This document shows positions 17,050 to 26,500 of a stretch of DNA of 64,000 nucleotides, one piece after another; position 1 is the first letter of the stretch, and each line of letters begins with the position of its first letter. Both the position numbers and the translations under genes were made by a program. The DNA comes from Cellvibrio fontiphilus_A (GTDB lineage: Bacteria; Pseudomonadota; Gammaproteobacteria; Pseudomonadales; Cellvibrionaceae), in assembly GCF_042646205.1 (NCBI RefSeq), contig NZ_JBHRTF010000002.1, forward strand, positions 620,001-684,000, in the 5' to 3' direction. A model generated the notes under the pieces. It saw only the letters and a list, made by a program, of their open reading frames with translations, was not told where the DNA came from and made no database searches.

Positions 17050-18560
17050 GTCATTTGCTGATTGCCCCCCTGTTGCTGCCGCTGTGCAGCGCGATACTGC
17101 TGATTTTCCTCTCCGGCCGCTCGCTGCTATTGATCCGCAGTGTCAGCCTGATCTCTGCCGCACTGCTGGTCGCTGTATCGATTGCGCTGTTGCGAATCGC
17201 CAACGACGGCCAGATCCACCTTTACGCCCTGGGCAATTGGCTGCCGCCGTTTGGCATCCTGTTGGTGTTGGATCGCCTAAGTGCACTTATGTTAGTGCTC
17301 ACCTCGGTGCTGGCGCTGTTCAGCCTCAGCTATGCCGCGCGCGGTAGCGATGGCCCCGGCGACAAGCTGCACGCCATGGTGCAGTTCCTGTTGCTGGGTG
17401 TAAACGGCGCCTTCCTGACTGGCGATTTGTTTAACCTGTTTGTGTTTTTTGAGGTGTTGCTGATTGCCTCCTACGCGCTGCTGCTGCACGGGCGCGGTGC
17501 CGAGCGCGCACGCGCCGGCTTGCACTACGTGGTGATCAACCTCGCCGGGTCGGCGCTATTTCTGATTGCGGTGTCGGCCCTCTACGGCTTGACCGGCAAC
17601 CTGAATATGGCGGCACTGGCAGCCGCTATCGCCCAGCTCGACCCCGCCGATGCTCCTATCGCCGCTACCGCCGGTGTACTTTTGCTGGTGGTGTTTGGCC
17701 TTAAGGCTGCCATAGCGCCACTCTACTTTTGGCTGCCGCGCGCCTATGCCTCGGCCAGTGCGCCGGTGGCCGCGTTGTTTGCGATCATGACCAAAGTGGG
17801 TGTTTACACCATAGTGCGCACTTACACCCTGATTTTTGGCGACAGTGCCGGCGCAGTTGCCAACCTGGCGCTGCCCTGGCTCTGGCCGCTGGCGCTGATT
17901 ACCCTGGCGCTGGGTTTATTGGGGGCGCTGGCCGCGCGCGAGTTGCGGGTGCAAATCGCCTATTTGGTGGTGGTGTCGGTGGGTACGCTGCTGGCCGGTG
18001 TTGCGCTCAATACCCAGGCGGCGCTGGCGGCGAGTTTTTACTATCTGGTTCACTCCACCCTGATTTGCGGTGCGCTGTTTTTACTCGCTGACCTGATTCG
18101 CCGCCAGCGCGGTGAGCTGGGTGATCGCATTGCCAAAGGCCCGCGTCTGGCGCAATCGGCGCTGTTGGGTGCGCTGTTTTTTATCGCCGCGGTGAGTGTG
18201 ATTGGCCTGCCGCCGCTGAGTGGTTTTATCGGCAAATTACTGCTGCTGAGCGCTGCTGTTGATCAACCCAACGCGGTCTGGCTGTGGGTGTTGTTGCTGG
18301 CCGGCAGCCTTGCCACCCTCATGGCGCTGAGCCGCAGTGGTTCGACTTTTTTCTGGCGCACCAGCGAGGCCTTGCCCCAGGTTGCGCCAGCAGGTAAAGG
18401 CGAACTGCTGGCGATAATCGGGCTGCTCGCCTGCGTAGTGGCAATCACCTTGGGGGCTTCAGTCCTGCTGGATTACACCCAGGCGCTGGCGCAACAGTTA
18501 CTCGCACCCGAGGCCTATATCCAATCCATGCAAGCCTTCACTGCTGTTGAGGGGAGTTAA
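17046..18560 (+). CDS. mrpD: Mrp antiporter subunit D
   Basis: 504 residues, NuoN/NuoM-like proton-pumping membrane subunit. Family signatures visible include FNLFVFFEVLLIASYALLLHG, with the channel glutamate, and GLKAAIAPLYFWLPRAYASA, with the conserved lysine. It starts with GTG at 17046, overlapping the mrpC stop; the GTG and the adjacent GAGGACGAG-rich stretch argue for translational coupling. Together with MrpA it forms the ion-translocating core. The next gene begins 2 bases after its stop. Confidence 0.95.
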   Translation: MSHLLIAPLLLPLCSAILLIFLSGRSLLLIRSVSLISAALLVAVSIALLRIANDGQIHLYALGNWLPPFGILLVLDRLSALMLVLTSVLALFSLSYAARGSDGPGDKLHAMVQFLLLGVNGAFLTGDLFNLFVFFEVLLIASYALLLHGRGAERARAGLHYVVINLAGSALFLIAVSALYGLTGNLNMAALAAAIAQLDPADAPIAATAGVLLLVVFGLKAAIAPLYFWLPRAYASASAPVAALFAIMTKVGVYTIVRTYTLIFGDSAGAVANLALPWLWPLALITLALGLLGALAARELRVQIAYLVVVSVGTLLAGVALNTQAALAASFYYLVHSTLICGALFLLADLIRRQRGELGDRIAKGPRLAQSALLGALFFIAAVSVIGLPPLSGFIGKLLLLSAAVDQPNAVWLWVLLLAGSLATLMALSRSGSTFFWRTSEALPQVAPAGKGELLAIIGLLACVVAITLGASVLLDYTQALAQQLLAPEAYIQSMQAFTAVEGS

Positions 18561-18562
18561 CC

Positions 18563-19093
18563 ATGAACCCACCGTCATCCACAGTGCCCAAAACACGGCG
18601 CTGGTTTCCACACAAGGCGCTCAGCGTTTTTATGTTGCTGCTCTGGCTGCTGCTGGCCAATGAAATCAGCGCCGGTCAGCTGGTCTTGGGCGCCATACTC
18701 GCCTGGTTGATTCCCTGGCTGGCACAGGGTTTCTGGCCGGAATCCCTGCAGCTGCACAAACCCTGGTTACTGGTGAAGTTTGTGCTGCTGGTGCTCTGGG
18801 ACATAGTCATCGCCAACCTGGTGTTGGCGCTGCGTATCCTCGGCCCCATGGGCAAACTGCAGCCGGCGTTTATGCAGGTGCCGCTCGACATAGAACAGGA
18901 GTTCACCATCACCCTGTTTGCCAGCACCATCTCACTCACCCCCGGCACAGTCTCGGCGGATTTAAGTTTGGATCGCCGCTACCTACTGGTTCACAGCCTG
19001 CATGTCACCGACCCGGAGGCAGCCATCGCCGAGATGAAACAGCGCTACGAAGCCCCTCTCAAGGAGGTATTTGAATGCTCACCACAGCCATAA
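18563..19093 (+). CDS. mrpE: Mrp antiporter subunit E
   Basis: 176 residues. N-terminal hydrophobic helices (ALSVFMLLLWLLLANEISAGQLVLGAILAWLIPWL), a second membrane region (FVLLVLWDIVIANLVLAL), then a soluble domain with FTITLFASTISLTPGTVSADL, the family hallmark. MrpE is an accessory subunit of the complex. The gene lies 2 bases after mrpD and overlaps mrpF by 19 bases, so expression is tightly coupled. Confidence 0.93.
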   Translation: MNPPSSTVPKTRRWFPHKALSVFMLLLWLLLANEISAGQLVLGAILAWLIPWLAQGFWPESLQLHKPWLLVKFVLLVLWDIVIANLVLALRILGPMGKLQPAFMQVPLDIEQEFTITLFASTISLTPGTVSADLSLDRRYLLVHSLHVTDPEAAIAEMKQRYEAPLKEVFECSPQP

Positions 19094-19344
19094 ACATCGC
19101 GCTCTTTATGCTGGGCCTCGCCATCGCCCTCAACCTGTGGCGCCTCATCATCGGCCCCTCGCTGCCCGACCGCATACTCGCGCTGGATACCATGTACATC
19201 AACACCATCGCCATGTTGGTGTTGTTTGGTATCTACGAGGGCAGCATGTTGTACTTTGAAGCGGCGCTGCTCATTGCCGTCATGGGTTTTGTCGGCACAG
19301 TGGCGCTCAGCAAATACCTGCTGCGCGGCGACATTATTGAATAG
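19075..19344 (+). CDS. mrpF: Mrp antiporter subunit F
   Basis: 89 residues with three membrane helices and the family motif GPSLPDRILALDTMYIN after the first helix. Its start lies inside the end of mrpE (19-base overlap), with AAGGAGG just upstream. It is a small structural subunit of the antiporter; the role follows from the family and the operon. Confidence 0.93.
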   Translation: MLTTAINIALFMLGLAIALNLWRLIIGPSLPDRILALDTMYINTIAMLVLFGIYEGSMLYFEAALLIAVMGFVGTVALSKYLLRGDIIE

Positions 19345-19353
19345 GGGGAATCT

Positions 19354-19785
19354 ATGTCAGTCCTGACCGAATACCTGATCAGCTTTTTCTTGCTCGCCGG
19401 CGCCACCTTCGCCCTGATTGGCTCCATCGGCCTGATGCGCCTGCCGGACTTTTATCTGCGCCTGCACGGCCCCGCCAAAGCCACCACCCTGGGGGTGGGC
19501 GGCATCATCCTCGGCTCGGTGATTTTCTTTTCGACCCAAGGCGATGGCTTGAGCCTGCACGAATTATTAATCGCCCTGTTCCTCTTCATCACCGCTCCGG
19601 TCAGCTGCCACATAGTCGCCAAAGCCGCGCTGCATTTAAAACTCCCCGCTATTGAACGCACACGCGGCAAGCCCTGGGAAGATGACCTGATCAAGGCAGA
19701 ACAGGAAGCCAAGGCTGCAATAGCGGAAGGACGTTTTGTCACTGAATCTGTTAATGATCATATTCGAAGAATCACCGACTTATAA
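19354..19785 (+). CDS. mrpG: Mrp antiporter subunit G
   Basis: 143 residues. Three membrane helices and the MrpG signature GLMRLPDFYLRLHGPAKATTLGVGG. The C-terminal ~40 residues are charged and cytoplasmic (EDDLIKAEQEAKAAIAEG). It is the last gene of the mrpABCDEFG operon; order and spacing match group 2 systems. No clear terminator follows before the next gene. Confidence 0.93.
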   Translation: MSVLTEYLISFFLLAGATFALIGSIGLMRLPDFYLRLHGPAKATTLGVGGIILGSVIFFSTQGDGLSLHELLIALFLFITAPVSCHIVAKAALHLKLPAIERTRGKPWEDDLIKAEQEAKAAIAEGRFVTESVNDHIRRITDL

Positions 19786-19853
19786 AATTCGCGTCACAAA
19801 TAAAGTGGTCAGCGGAAAATAATCATGAATTCTTTTTGGGGCGAGATTGTGTA

Positions 19854-20513
19854 ATGGCATTAATAAATAAAATTTTAGGAAAACGAACTGCGAATCAATT
19901 CCTAATAGGAGTTTCAATTATTACCTTCGGTATTATCGGATTATGTGGAATTGTGTCATTTATTCTAAGTGTTTGTCTTGGAGAAGAAATTGAAACTAAA
20001 TTCATTAGTTGGGTTTCTACGTTGGCTTCGATTATTGGTTCATGTGCAGCCCTAATGGCTTCAATTGTGGCATTTCTTGGCCTAAGTGCTTGGAAGGAAA
20101 ATATTTATGTAAATAGATACTTAGAAATGATATGGAAGGCGCAGGAGCAAATAAGATTCCTTAAAAATGTCTTCTACAAACATTACAGTGATTCCATTTT
20201 ATCCATCGTGAATGATTCGTCCAATCAGGAAGAAGTCAGAAGAAAATTTTATCAAGAAATAGATAAATCCAGAGCATATTTGAATGCAGTTGATGCAGTT
20301 GATGCAGTTGATGCATTTGAAAGTTATGAATATTCTGGATTTTTGGAATTAATCAATCAAATAGAAAAGCATGTGAAAGATTTTGAGGCTTATGACATAG
20401 AAGAAAGAAGTAGAGGAGCAGAACTTCATTCTGATTTTTTAGAGAAACAAATAACTAGAATTCAGGAATTACTTCATGAACAAGAAAGTAAGGCAGTAAA
20501 CTATAAACAATGA
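19854..20513 (+). CDS. AT-rich membrane protein of unknown function
   Basis: 219 residues from the ATG at 19854; a TTG at 19836 would add six residues and is less likely. Two N-terminal membrane helices (NQFLIGVSIITFGIIGLCGIV and WVSTLASIIGSCAALMASIV) are followed by a cytoplasmic region of about 140 residues rich in charged helices. That part contains a VDA triplet repeat encoded by a 9-bp tandem (GCAGTTGAT) near 20286-20312. Base composition is clearly more AT-rich than the flanking mrp and globin genes, suggesting transfer. Its stop overlaps the globin start by 4 bases, which is odd if it is a recent arrival. No family recognised. Confidence 0.8.
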   Translation: MALINKILGKRTANQFLIGVSIITFGIIGLCGIVSFILSVCLGEEIETKFISWVSTLASIIGSCAALMASIVAFLGLSAWKENIYVNRYLEMIWKAQEQIRFLKNVFYKHYSDSILSIVNDSSNQEEVRRKFYQEIDKSRAYLNAVDAVDAVDAFESYEYSGFLELINQIEKHVKDFEAYDIEERSRGAELHSDFLEKQITRIQELLHEQESKAVNYKQ

Positions 20514-20938
20514 CTACAACTCTCTACGGATTCTCCGACACCTCTTTTAAAACCGCCGGCGGCGAAGCCGGTATTCGTCAACTGGTGGATGATTTTTATC
20601 GCTTTATGGATGAATTGCCTGAAGCCGCAATTATCCGTGCGATGCACAAAACAGATTTAACCGAATCGCGCGATAAACTCACGCGCTTTTTATGTGGTTG
20701 GATGGGCGGGCCATCGCTCTACGCGGAAAAATACGGCAGCATTAATATCCCGCGCGATCACTCACACTTGCCGATTGGTGCGCACGAACGCGATGCCTGG
20801 TTGTTATGTATGGAGCGGGCGATTGCGCTACAGAATTATCCGCAGGATTTTGCGACTTACCTGCTTGCACAATTGCGCGTTCCTGCGGAGCGTATTGTGA
20901 TGGCGAGCAAACATGTTGCGACACAGCATTCAACTTGA
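20510..20938 (+). CDS. Group II truncated haemoglobin
   Basis: 142 residues matching the trHbII (2/2 globin, O) family: GGEAGIRQLVDDFYRFMDE at the start, FLCGWMGGPSLYAEKYG in the middle and HSHLPIGAHERDAWLLCM around the proximal histidine (about H84). These proteins bind haem and O2 or peroxide/NO species in the cytoplasm. Its ATG overlaps the stop of the upstream AT-rich membrane gene (ATGA), implying co-translation. The exact ligand chemistry cannot be told from sequence. Confidence 0.9.
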   Translation: MTTTLYGFSDTSFKTAGGEAGIRQLVDDFYRFMDELPEAAIIRAMHKTDLTESRDKLTRFLCGWMGGPSLYAEKYGSINIPRDHSHLPIGAHERDAWLLCMERAIALQNYPQDFATYLLAQLRVPAERIVMASKHVATQHST

Positions 20939-21237
20939 TTATTAGCCACAAGATCTGGTGATGATTAGTCTGTTTTTTTGCGCTTGACGCGCCCTTTTTA
21001 AGCGCGCAGTATGAGCGCCTCCTAGGGGCAAACAACCATAACAATGCTCCGCTAGTGTTAGTTTTTTCCAATCTGTTTTTCATAAGTGCTGCGTGCTGTT
21101 GTCTATCAACATTTCAGCAGCCACTGCGCCTTGGCGTATATCGGCGTTTTTCGGTCTGTATCCCTGCTGCCTGTCAGCCGGTGTTGTTTTATCCAAACAT
21201 TTCCGAATAACAACGATATAGTTTTCAAGGTAATCCA
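20939..21237. other. Intergenic region before the discoidin-pectate lyase gene
   Basis: About 300 bases with no convincing ORF. GCGCTT at 20980 and AAGCGC at 21000 flank a short loop with a T-run inside, a weak hairpin that might end the globin transcript. The promoter of the pectate lyase must lie here; AATAACAAC at 21206-21214 also occurs in the leaders of the other large polysaccharidase genes at 2359 and 34334. Confidence 0.4.
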
Positions 21238-23334
21238 ATGAACATCAAAAAATTTTCCCGTGGCCTTGGCCACTTTTTCGCGTTGGGTGCGGCTGGCGGC
21301 CTGTTGGTCTGTGCGGCACAGGCGCAAACTCTTGGCTCCAATCTCTCGCTCACTGGCCCCAGTGCCGGTGCCGATGGTTCGGGTTTTAATGACACTAAAC
21401 TGGTGCGCGATGGCAGCACGGCGACCTATACCCAAGCCAGTGGTACGTCCAATCAGCGTGTGTCGGTGAAGTGGGGCAGTGCAATTAATTTCAACACGGT
21501 GATCCTGCGTGAATCCGGCAGTACCATAACTAATTGGCAGTTGGTGAATAACGATACCGGCGCAGTATTGGCAACCGGCACTGGCATTGGTGCGGCGCGA
21601 ACGGTGAACCTGGGCAATGTGTCCATGAAAAAACTGAACTTGGTGGTCAGTGGTAGCTCGCCTTTGCGCATGGCGGAAATTGAAGTTTATAACGCAACCG
21701 GTGCGGCTTCCTCGGCGCCGTCATCAACTGCGCCCAGCTCCAGCAGTCGTTCATCGATTGCGCCTTCTTCTGCCGCGCTCTCTTCTGTAGCGCTTTCTTC
21801 CGCTGCACCTTCGTCAGTAGCTCGCTCTTCAGTAGCACCCAGTAGCATTCCCGCATCGAGTGTTCCGGCGTCCAGCCGTTCGAGCAGCAGTGTGTCGTCA
21901 GTAAATAGTTCCAGCGGCGCCATCAGCGCGGCCTGTATCCAATTGGCGACTAACCCTTCAGTAAACTGGCGCGATACAGCATTGCAAACCGATCAGGAAA
22001 TTGTGGAGTGTTTGTCTAAAACCCTCGGCAAGCCGGTTGGTTATGGTGAAAATGCCAAGGGCGGTTTTGATCCCAACGGCAACAGCAAACTCACTGTGAT
22101 TACCAAAAATGCCAGCAAATCAGTTGAGCAACAATTACTGGAAGCCATTAGCGGTGAAGCGCACAACTGGATTGTGTTCGACAAAATCCAATTTGCGCAG
22201 CCACACGAAATTGGTATGTACCGTTTAGGTTGCAGCAACCCAACAGTGCAATCGATTCTCGGTGCCACTGAAGCTGAGTGTGTGAACTACACGCAATGGT
22301 GTGCAAAAAATGGTGTGAGCAGTGCCAATTGTGTAACGCAATTTTTTAATTCAGCGATGAATAAATCCAACAACCCGATTCGCAATCCGGTGATTGGCTC
22401 CAACAAAACGATTGATGGTCGCGGCAGCGAAGCCTATTTTTTATTTAGCGGTTTTGCGATAGGTAAAGACTCCACCGGCACGCCAACACAAACGGCCAAC
22501 AGTGTGATTCTTACGCATCTGAATTTTAAAGGCGCGGGGCACACCGAGGATCACTATTGCGACCCGGATATGATTCGCTCCACCGGCGCCTCCAAAGATA
22601 TTTGGATTCACAAAAATACCTTTGATACCACTGGTGATTCTGCGTTTGACGTAAAAGTGGGCGCGCATAATGTGACTATGTCGTTTAACCGCGTAGTGAA
22701 TGTAAAACGCGCAACCCTGCACGGCTCCAGCGACAGTCACACTATCGACAAACAAATCACCACCACCATGCACAACAACGCGTTTGTCACTACCGATGAC
22801 AGCTATATGTTGCTCGGCAATACCCTGCGCCGTGTGCCTTTATTGCGTCACGGTAAAACCCATATGTTTAACAACGTGTTTGTGAATTATCGCAACCAGA
22901 TTTTAAGTTTGCGGGTGGGCGCGAGTGCGTTTATGGAAGACAGCGTATTTGTAGTGAATGCAATTCATCAGGAAAAGAGCACCGCGCAATTATCGCTGGC
23001 CGAAATCAGTGCGAATCTGTTTAAAGATATTAGCGGCGGTTCGTTCCGCAATGATCGCAACCTGCTGTGGTTTGGCGATGCCGCGTGTAATTTAACCGCA
23101 TCGACCCAAACGGCGTTGACGGCGACCAGCGGCACAGTTGCCGATCTCTCCGCCAATTACAGCAGCGCTTCGCGCGCTACCATTAACAGCTGGCGTTTTG
23201 CCGCTGGTCAGGAGCTGGTGGATTACGTGAGCGCCACGGCCGGCAAATACGGGCAGATTCCTTACAACTCACCACTCGCAGGTGACAAGTATTACGTGTT
23301 GGGCCTGGGCAAGGTGCCCTGCCAGATTCGTTAA
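21238..23334 (+). CDS. Secreted PL1 pectate lyase with discoidin-like domain
   Basis: 698 residues. 1-31 signal peptide (ending VCAAQAQT); 32-155 a domain resembling F5/8-type C (discoidin) modules (NFNTVILRESGSTITNWQLV..LNLVVSGSSPLRMAEIEVYN), likely for sugar binding; 157-222 Ser/Ala linker; 224-698 PL1 catalytic domain with WIHKNTFDTTGDSAFDVK, HGSSDS and RRVPLLRHGKTHMFNN. The catalytic domain is strongly similar to the last domain of the protein at 8679, so the two are paralogues. It should cleave polygalacturonate outside the cell. The ATG is preceded by AAGGTAAT, and a strong terminator lies 22 bases after the stop. Confidence 0.92.
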   Translation: MNIKKFSRGLGHFFALGAAGGLLVCAAQAQTLGSNLSLTGPSAGADGSGFNDTKLVRDGSTATYTQASGTSNQRVSVKWGSAINFNTVILRESGSTITNWQLVNNDTGAVLATGTGIGAARTVNLGNVSMKKLNLVVSGSSPLRMAEIEVYNATGAASSAPSSTAPSSSSRSSIAPSSAALSSVALSSAAPSSVARSSVAPSSIPASSVPASSRSSSSVSSVNSSSGAISAACIQLATNPSVNWRDTALQTDQEIVECLSKTLGKPVGYGENAKGGFDPNGNSKLTVITKNASKSVEQQLLEAISGEAHNWIVFDKIQFAQPHEIGMYRLGCSNPTVQSILGATEAECVNYTQWCAKNGVSSANCVTQFFNSAMNKSNNPIRNPVIGSNKTIDGRGSEAYFLFSGFAIGKDSTGTPTQTANSVILTHLNFKGAGHTEDHYCDPDMIRSTGASKDIWIHKNTFDTTGDSAFDVKVGAHNVTMSFNRVVNVKRATLHGSSDSHTIDKQITTTMHNNAFVTTDDSYMLLGNTLRRVPLLRHGKTHMFNNVFVNYRNQILSLRVGASAFMEDSVFVVNAIHQEKSTAQLSLAEISANLFKDISGGSFRNDRNLLWFGDAACNLTASTQTALTATSGTVADLSANYSSASRATINSWRFAAGQELVDYVSATAGKYGQIPYNSPLAGDKYYVLGLGKVPCQIR

Positions 23335-23355
23335 TATTTAACTAACGGCGTTAAT

Positions 23356-23396
23356 AAAAAAGCCCCGGTGTTTTTGAACTGCACCGGGGCTTTTTT
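23356..23396 (+). terminator. Rho-independent terminator (copy 1)
   Basis: AAAAAAGCCCCGGTG and CACCGGGGCTTTTTT flank an 11-base loop. It is a perfect long stem after the pectate lyase. A nearly identical copy, including flanking GGCGTTAA, is found at 27708. Confidence 0.95.
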
Positions 23397-23518
23397 ATGC
23401 CGGTTTTTTTGCGCTATGGAAAAAAATGACAAAAACGATCTAATTAAAACTGGCGCTAAAATTTCCTTTTGCGTAATCGCTGCCTAGACTAAAAGGACTT
23501 TTTTATAGGAGTTGAAAA

Positions 23519-26500
23519 ATGGTTTTACGCATTCCAGCGTTCCTCACCAAATTGGCGGCAGCCGGTTTAGTCATGGCGACAAGTCTTTGTGCAATAGCGG
23601 GCAGCTTGACGAATGTATCGGTTGTACCGGCTGACAATACGCCGGGAGCGACGACTAGCTATACCTTTACCTATACAACCGAGTTGGATTTAAACGCTGA
23701 TACAGCGCTTTTGTATGTGATATTTCCGCCAGAATTTACCGTTGCCGATGGTGCCTGTGATCGGATTGTTTCTTTTACCCTGAACCCTGATCCCGGCGGT
23801 GTTATTTGTCGAGACTCCTACGGCGGTTTTAATGAAGTGGGTTTTTCGGTCAATACCACCATTGGGGGCGGCGATAGCATCCTGGGTGGTACTCAGGTAA
23901 CTGTAGTGGTCGGGGGCGTCACTAACCCTATTACTCCGGGTGACTACAATTTTGATCCTTTTGGTGGCATCGGTGTTGATTCAGGCATCTATACCGCTGA
24001 TATGACCAGTCCTATGATGCCGACCCAAATCGATGTCGCCCCCACACAAACCGTCACCATCGGCACCCCAAGTAGTAGCAGCTCCAGCACCAGCAGTAAC
24101 GCCTCCAGTAGTGCTGCTAGCAGCAGTGGTGCGCTTGTGGATGGTACCTGCGGTATCGCCCATACGGGCACCTTTGCGATAGATCCGCCACCAGAAACTC
24201 TGTGTGATACGGGTACTCCAGCTTCATACAGCGCTAATGCCACCGATTACACCTGGGATTGTGATGGCGAAAATGGTGGTAGCTCCGCCAACTGCTCCGC
24301 GAATCTGGGTTTTTTGATTACACCCGCAGTCACTGCAGAGGGCACCTTTGAGTGTGTCCCTGATCTGGTGGCCTATGGTACGGGTACAACCTGTACTGCA
24401 ATGCCCAGTCCCGGTTATGACTTTGATGTATGGGGTATGGGAGATTGTGACACTGTGACAACGGCGGTTTGTCCCTTGAACAACGTTATTACTGACCCAG
24501 TGTTGAACGTAATATTTGTGGCGGGTTCTACTTACAACATTACTACAGCTGTTAGCCCGAACGATAATGCGGGTACAGCAAGCTGTAACCCTGCACAGGT
24601 GGCCAGTGGTAGTAATACAACTTGTACTGCCACAGCGGCAGTTGGCTATAACTTTAGCGGTTGGACAGGCGACTGCATGGGCAGCAGTTGTAACTTGACC
24701 AACATTACTGCCAACAAATCGGTCACGGCTAATTTTAGCCTCAAGAATTACACCATCAGCGGAAGTGCATCGCCAGAGAATGGTGGCAGCGTTATTTGTA
24801 GTGGCAGTGTGAGCCATGGTAGTTCGGGTAGCTGTACCGCAACAGCCGAAACCGGTTATAGCTTCACCAGCTGGAGCAACTGCCCCAGCGCCAGTGCGAA
24901 TACCTGTAATTTCACTAGTGTGACATCCAACAGAAATGTTACAGCTAACTTCAGTGCGAACTCCAATACGGTCTATGGTTATACAGATACAGGACGCGGC
25001 GAAGTGAGCTGTACCAGTCCTGTCCTCACAGGCGGTACCACCACCTGTACGGCTACGCCTGAATTTGGCCACCACCTTGTGAAATGGACGGGTTGCACTT
25101 CTTCTGGTCCCAACACTTGTACAGCTATTGTGACCGGAGAAACCGAAATAATTGTCAGCTTTGCGGTCAACATCTACACGCTGACGGGAATCGCCATTCC
25201 GGCGGAAGGTGGCAAATTTGAGTGTGGCACTTGGATGCATGGGGACATGGGAATATGCCAAGGTAGCGCGAACCCCGGGTACCATCTGGAAAGTGTGAGT
25301 GGTTGTTCTGGTGATCTTGAATGGTGTGTAACCGTCCCGATGACCAGCAACATGGAAGCCACGGCGACGTTTAAACTCAATTCCTACACCCTAACCGGCA
25401 GTGCTAACCCTGTTGGCACTGGTAATGTCAGCTGCCCAGAAAAGGCTGAACACGGCTCTGCTGCCGGTTGTACTGCCGAGGCAGTGACGGGCTATCGCCT
25501 GAAAAATTGGAGCCTTGTGTGTGAGGATACTGACTGTAGCCTCGAGAATATTACCGCCGACGCAACAGTGACCGCCAATTTCGAAAAAATCCCTACCTAT
25601 AACGTCAGCACCAGCGTGTCTCCTGTGGATAGCGGCAGAATCAGTTGCACCAAAGATATTCTGGAGGGTAGCTCCGCGACCTGTAGTGCTATCGCCAAAG
25701 ACGGTTTTGAATTCACCGGCTGGGGTGGCGATTGTGCGGGAACTGAGCTGAGCTGCGTGATCGCCAATGTCACAGCTAACAAGTCGGTCAGCGCGACCTT
25801 TGCGCAAACTCAGGCGGCGGGCTTTAACATCACAGTCGGTTTCATCAACGCGGTAGGTAAGCCGGAAGCTACTGCTATTGCCGGCGATCAAATTTGTTCC
25901 GCACCCAATCCGGTGGCCGGTGGCACAACTGTGAGGTGCAATGTCGATAATTACCGGTTGCCGGGCGGGAACACATTCAGAGGCTGGGAAGGTGGCTGCA
26001 CCAAGGTGGAAGGCCGTACCTGTATTATTGAAAATATGGCTAGCGACAAACGCCTCACTATCAAAATGGGCTCGTTAGCAACAGACTCATCTACCAGTCT
26101 CATCAAAGTCAAGCCTGCGGGGGCTGGCAGCGTGTGGTGTACTCAGTCCTGGGCAAACTTACCTTTGTTTAGTAATACGATTACCGATTATTGTCAGGCA
26201 GAAGCTAATCAGGGCTATGCGTTTGAGGCTTTCGTTAAAACCTGTTCTGCTGCTGGTATCTGTTATGCGACTGATTACTACTTGGAAGCCAGGTTTAAGT
26301 CAGTACCAAATATCCCCGTTGTGATCTGTGAGAGCTGTAATACCAGTACCACAGACACATTTACCAGCACCACAAACACCACCAGCACCACCAGTACGCC
26401 GGATGCCAATGGCACCAGCACTCAATCTACTGTGGCGACTACAACCAATACCCAAACCGGGCAAACTAATACGCAAATTAGTGTGGCTCTGCAAGACACA

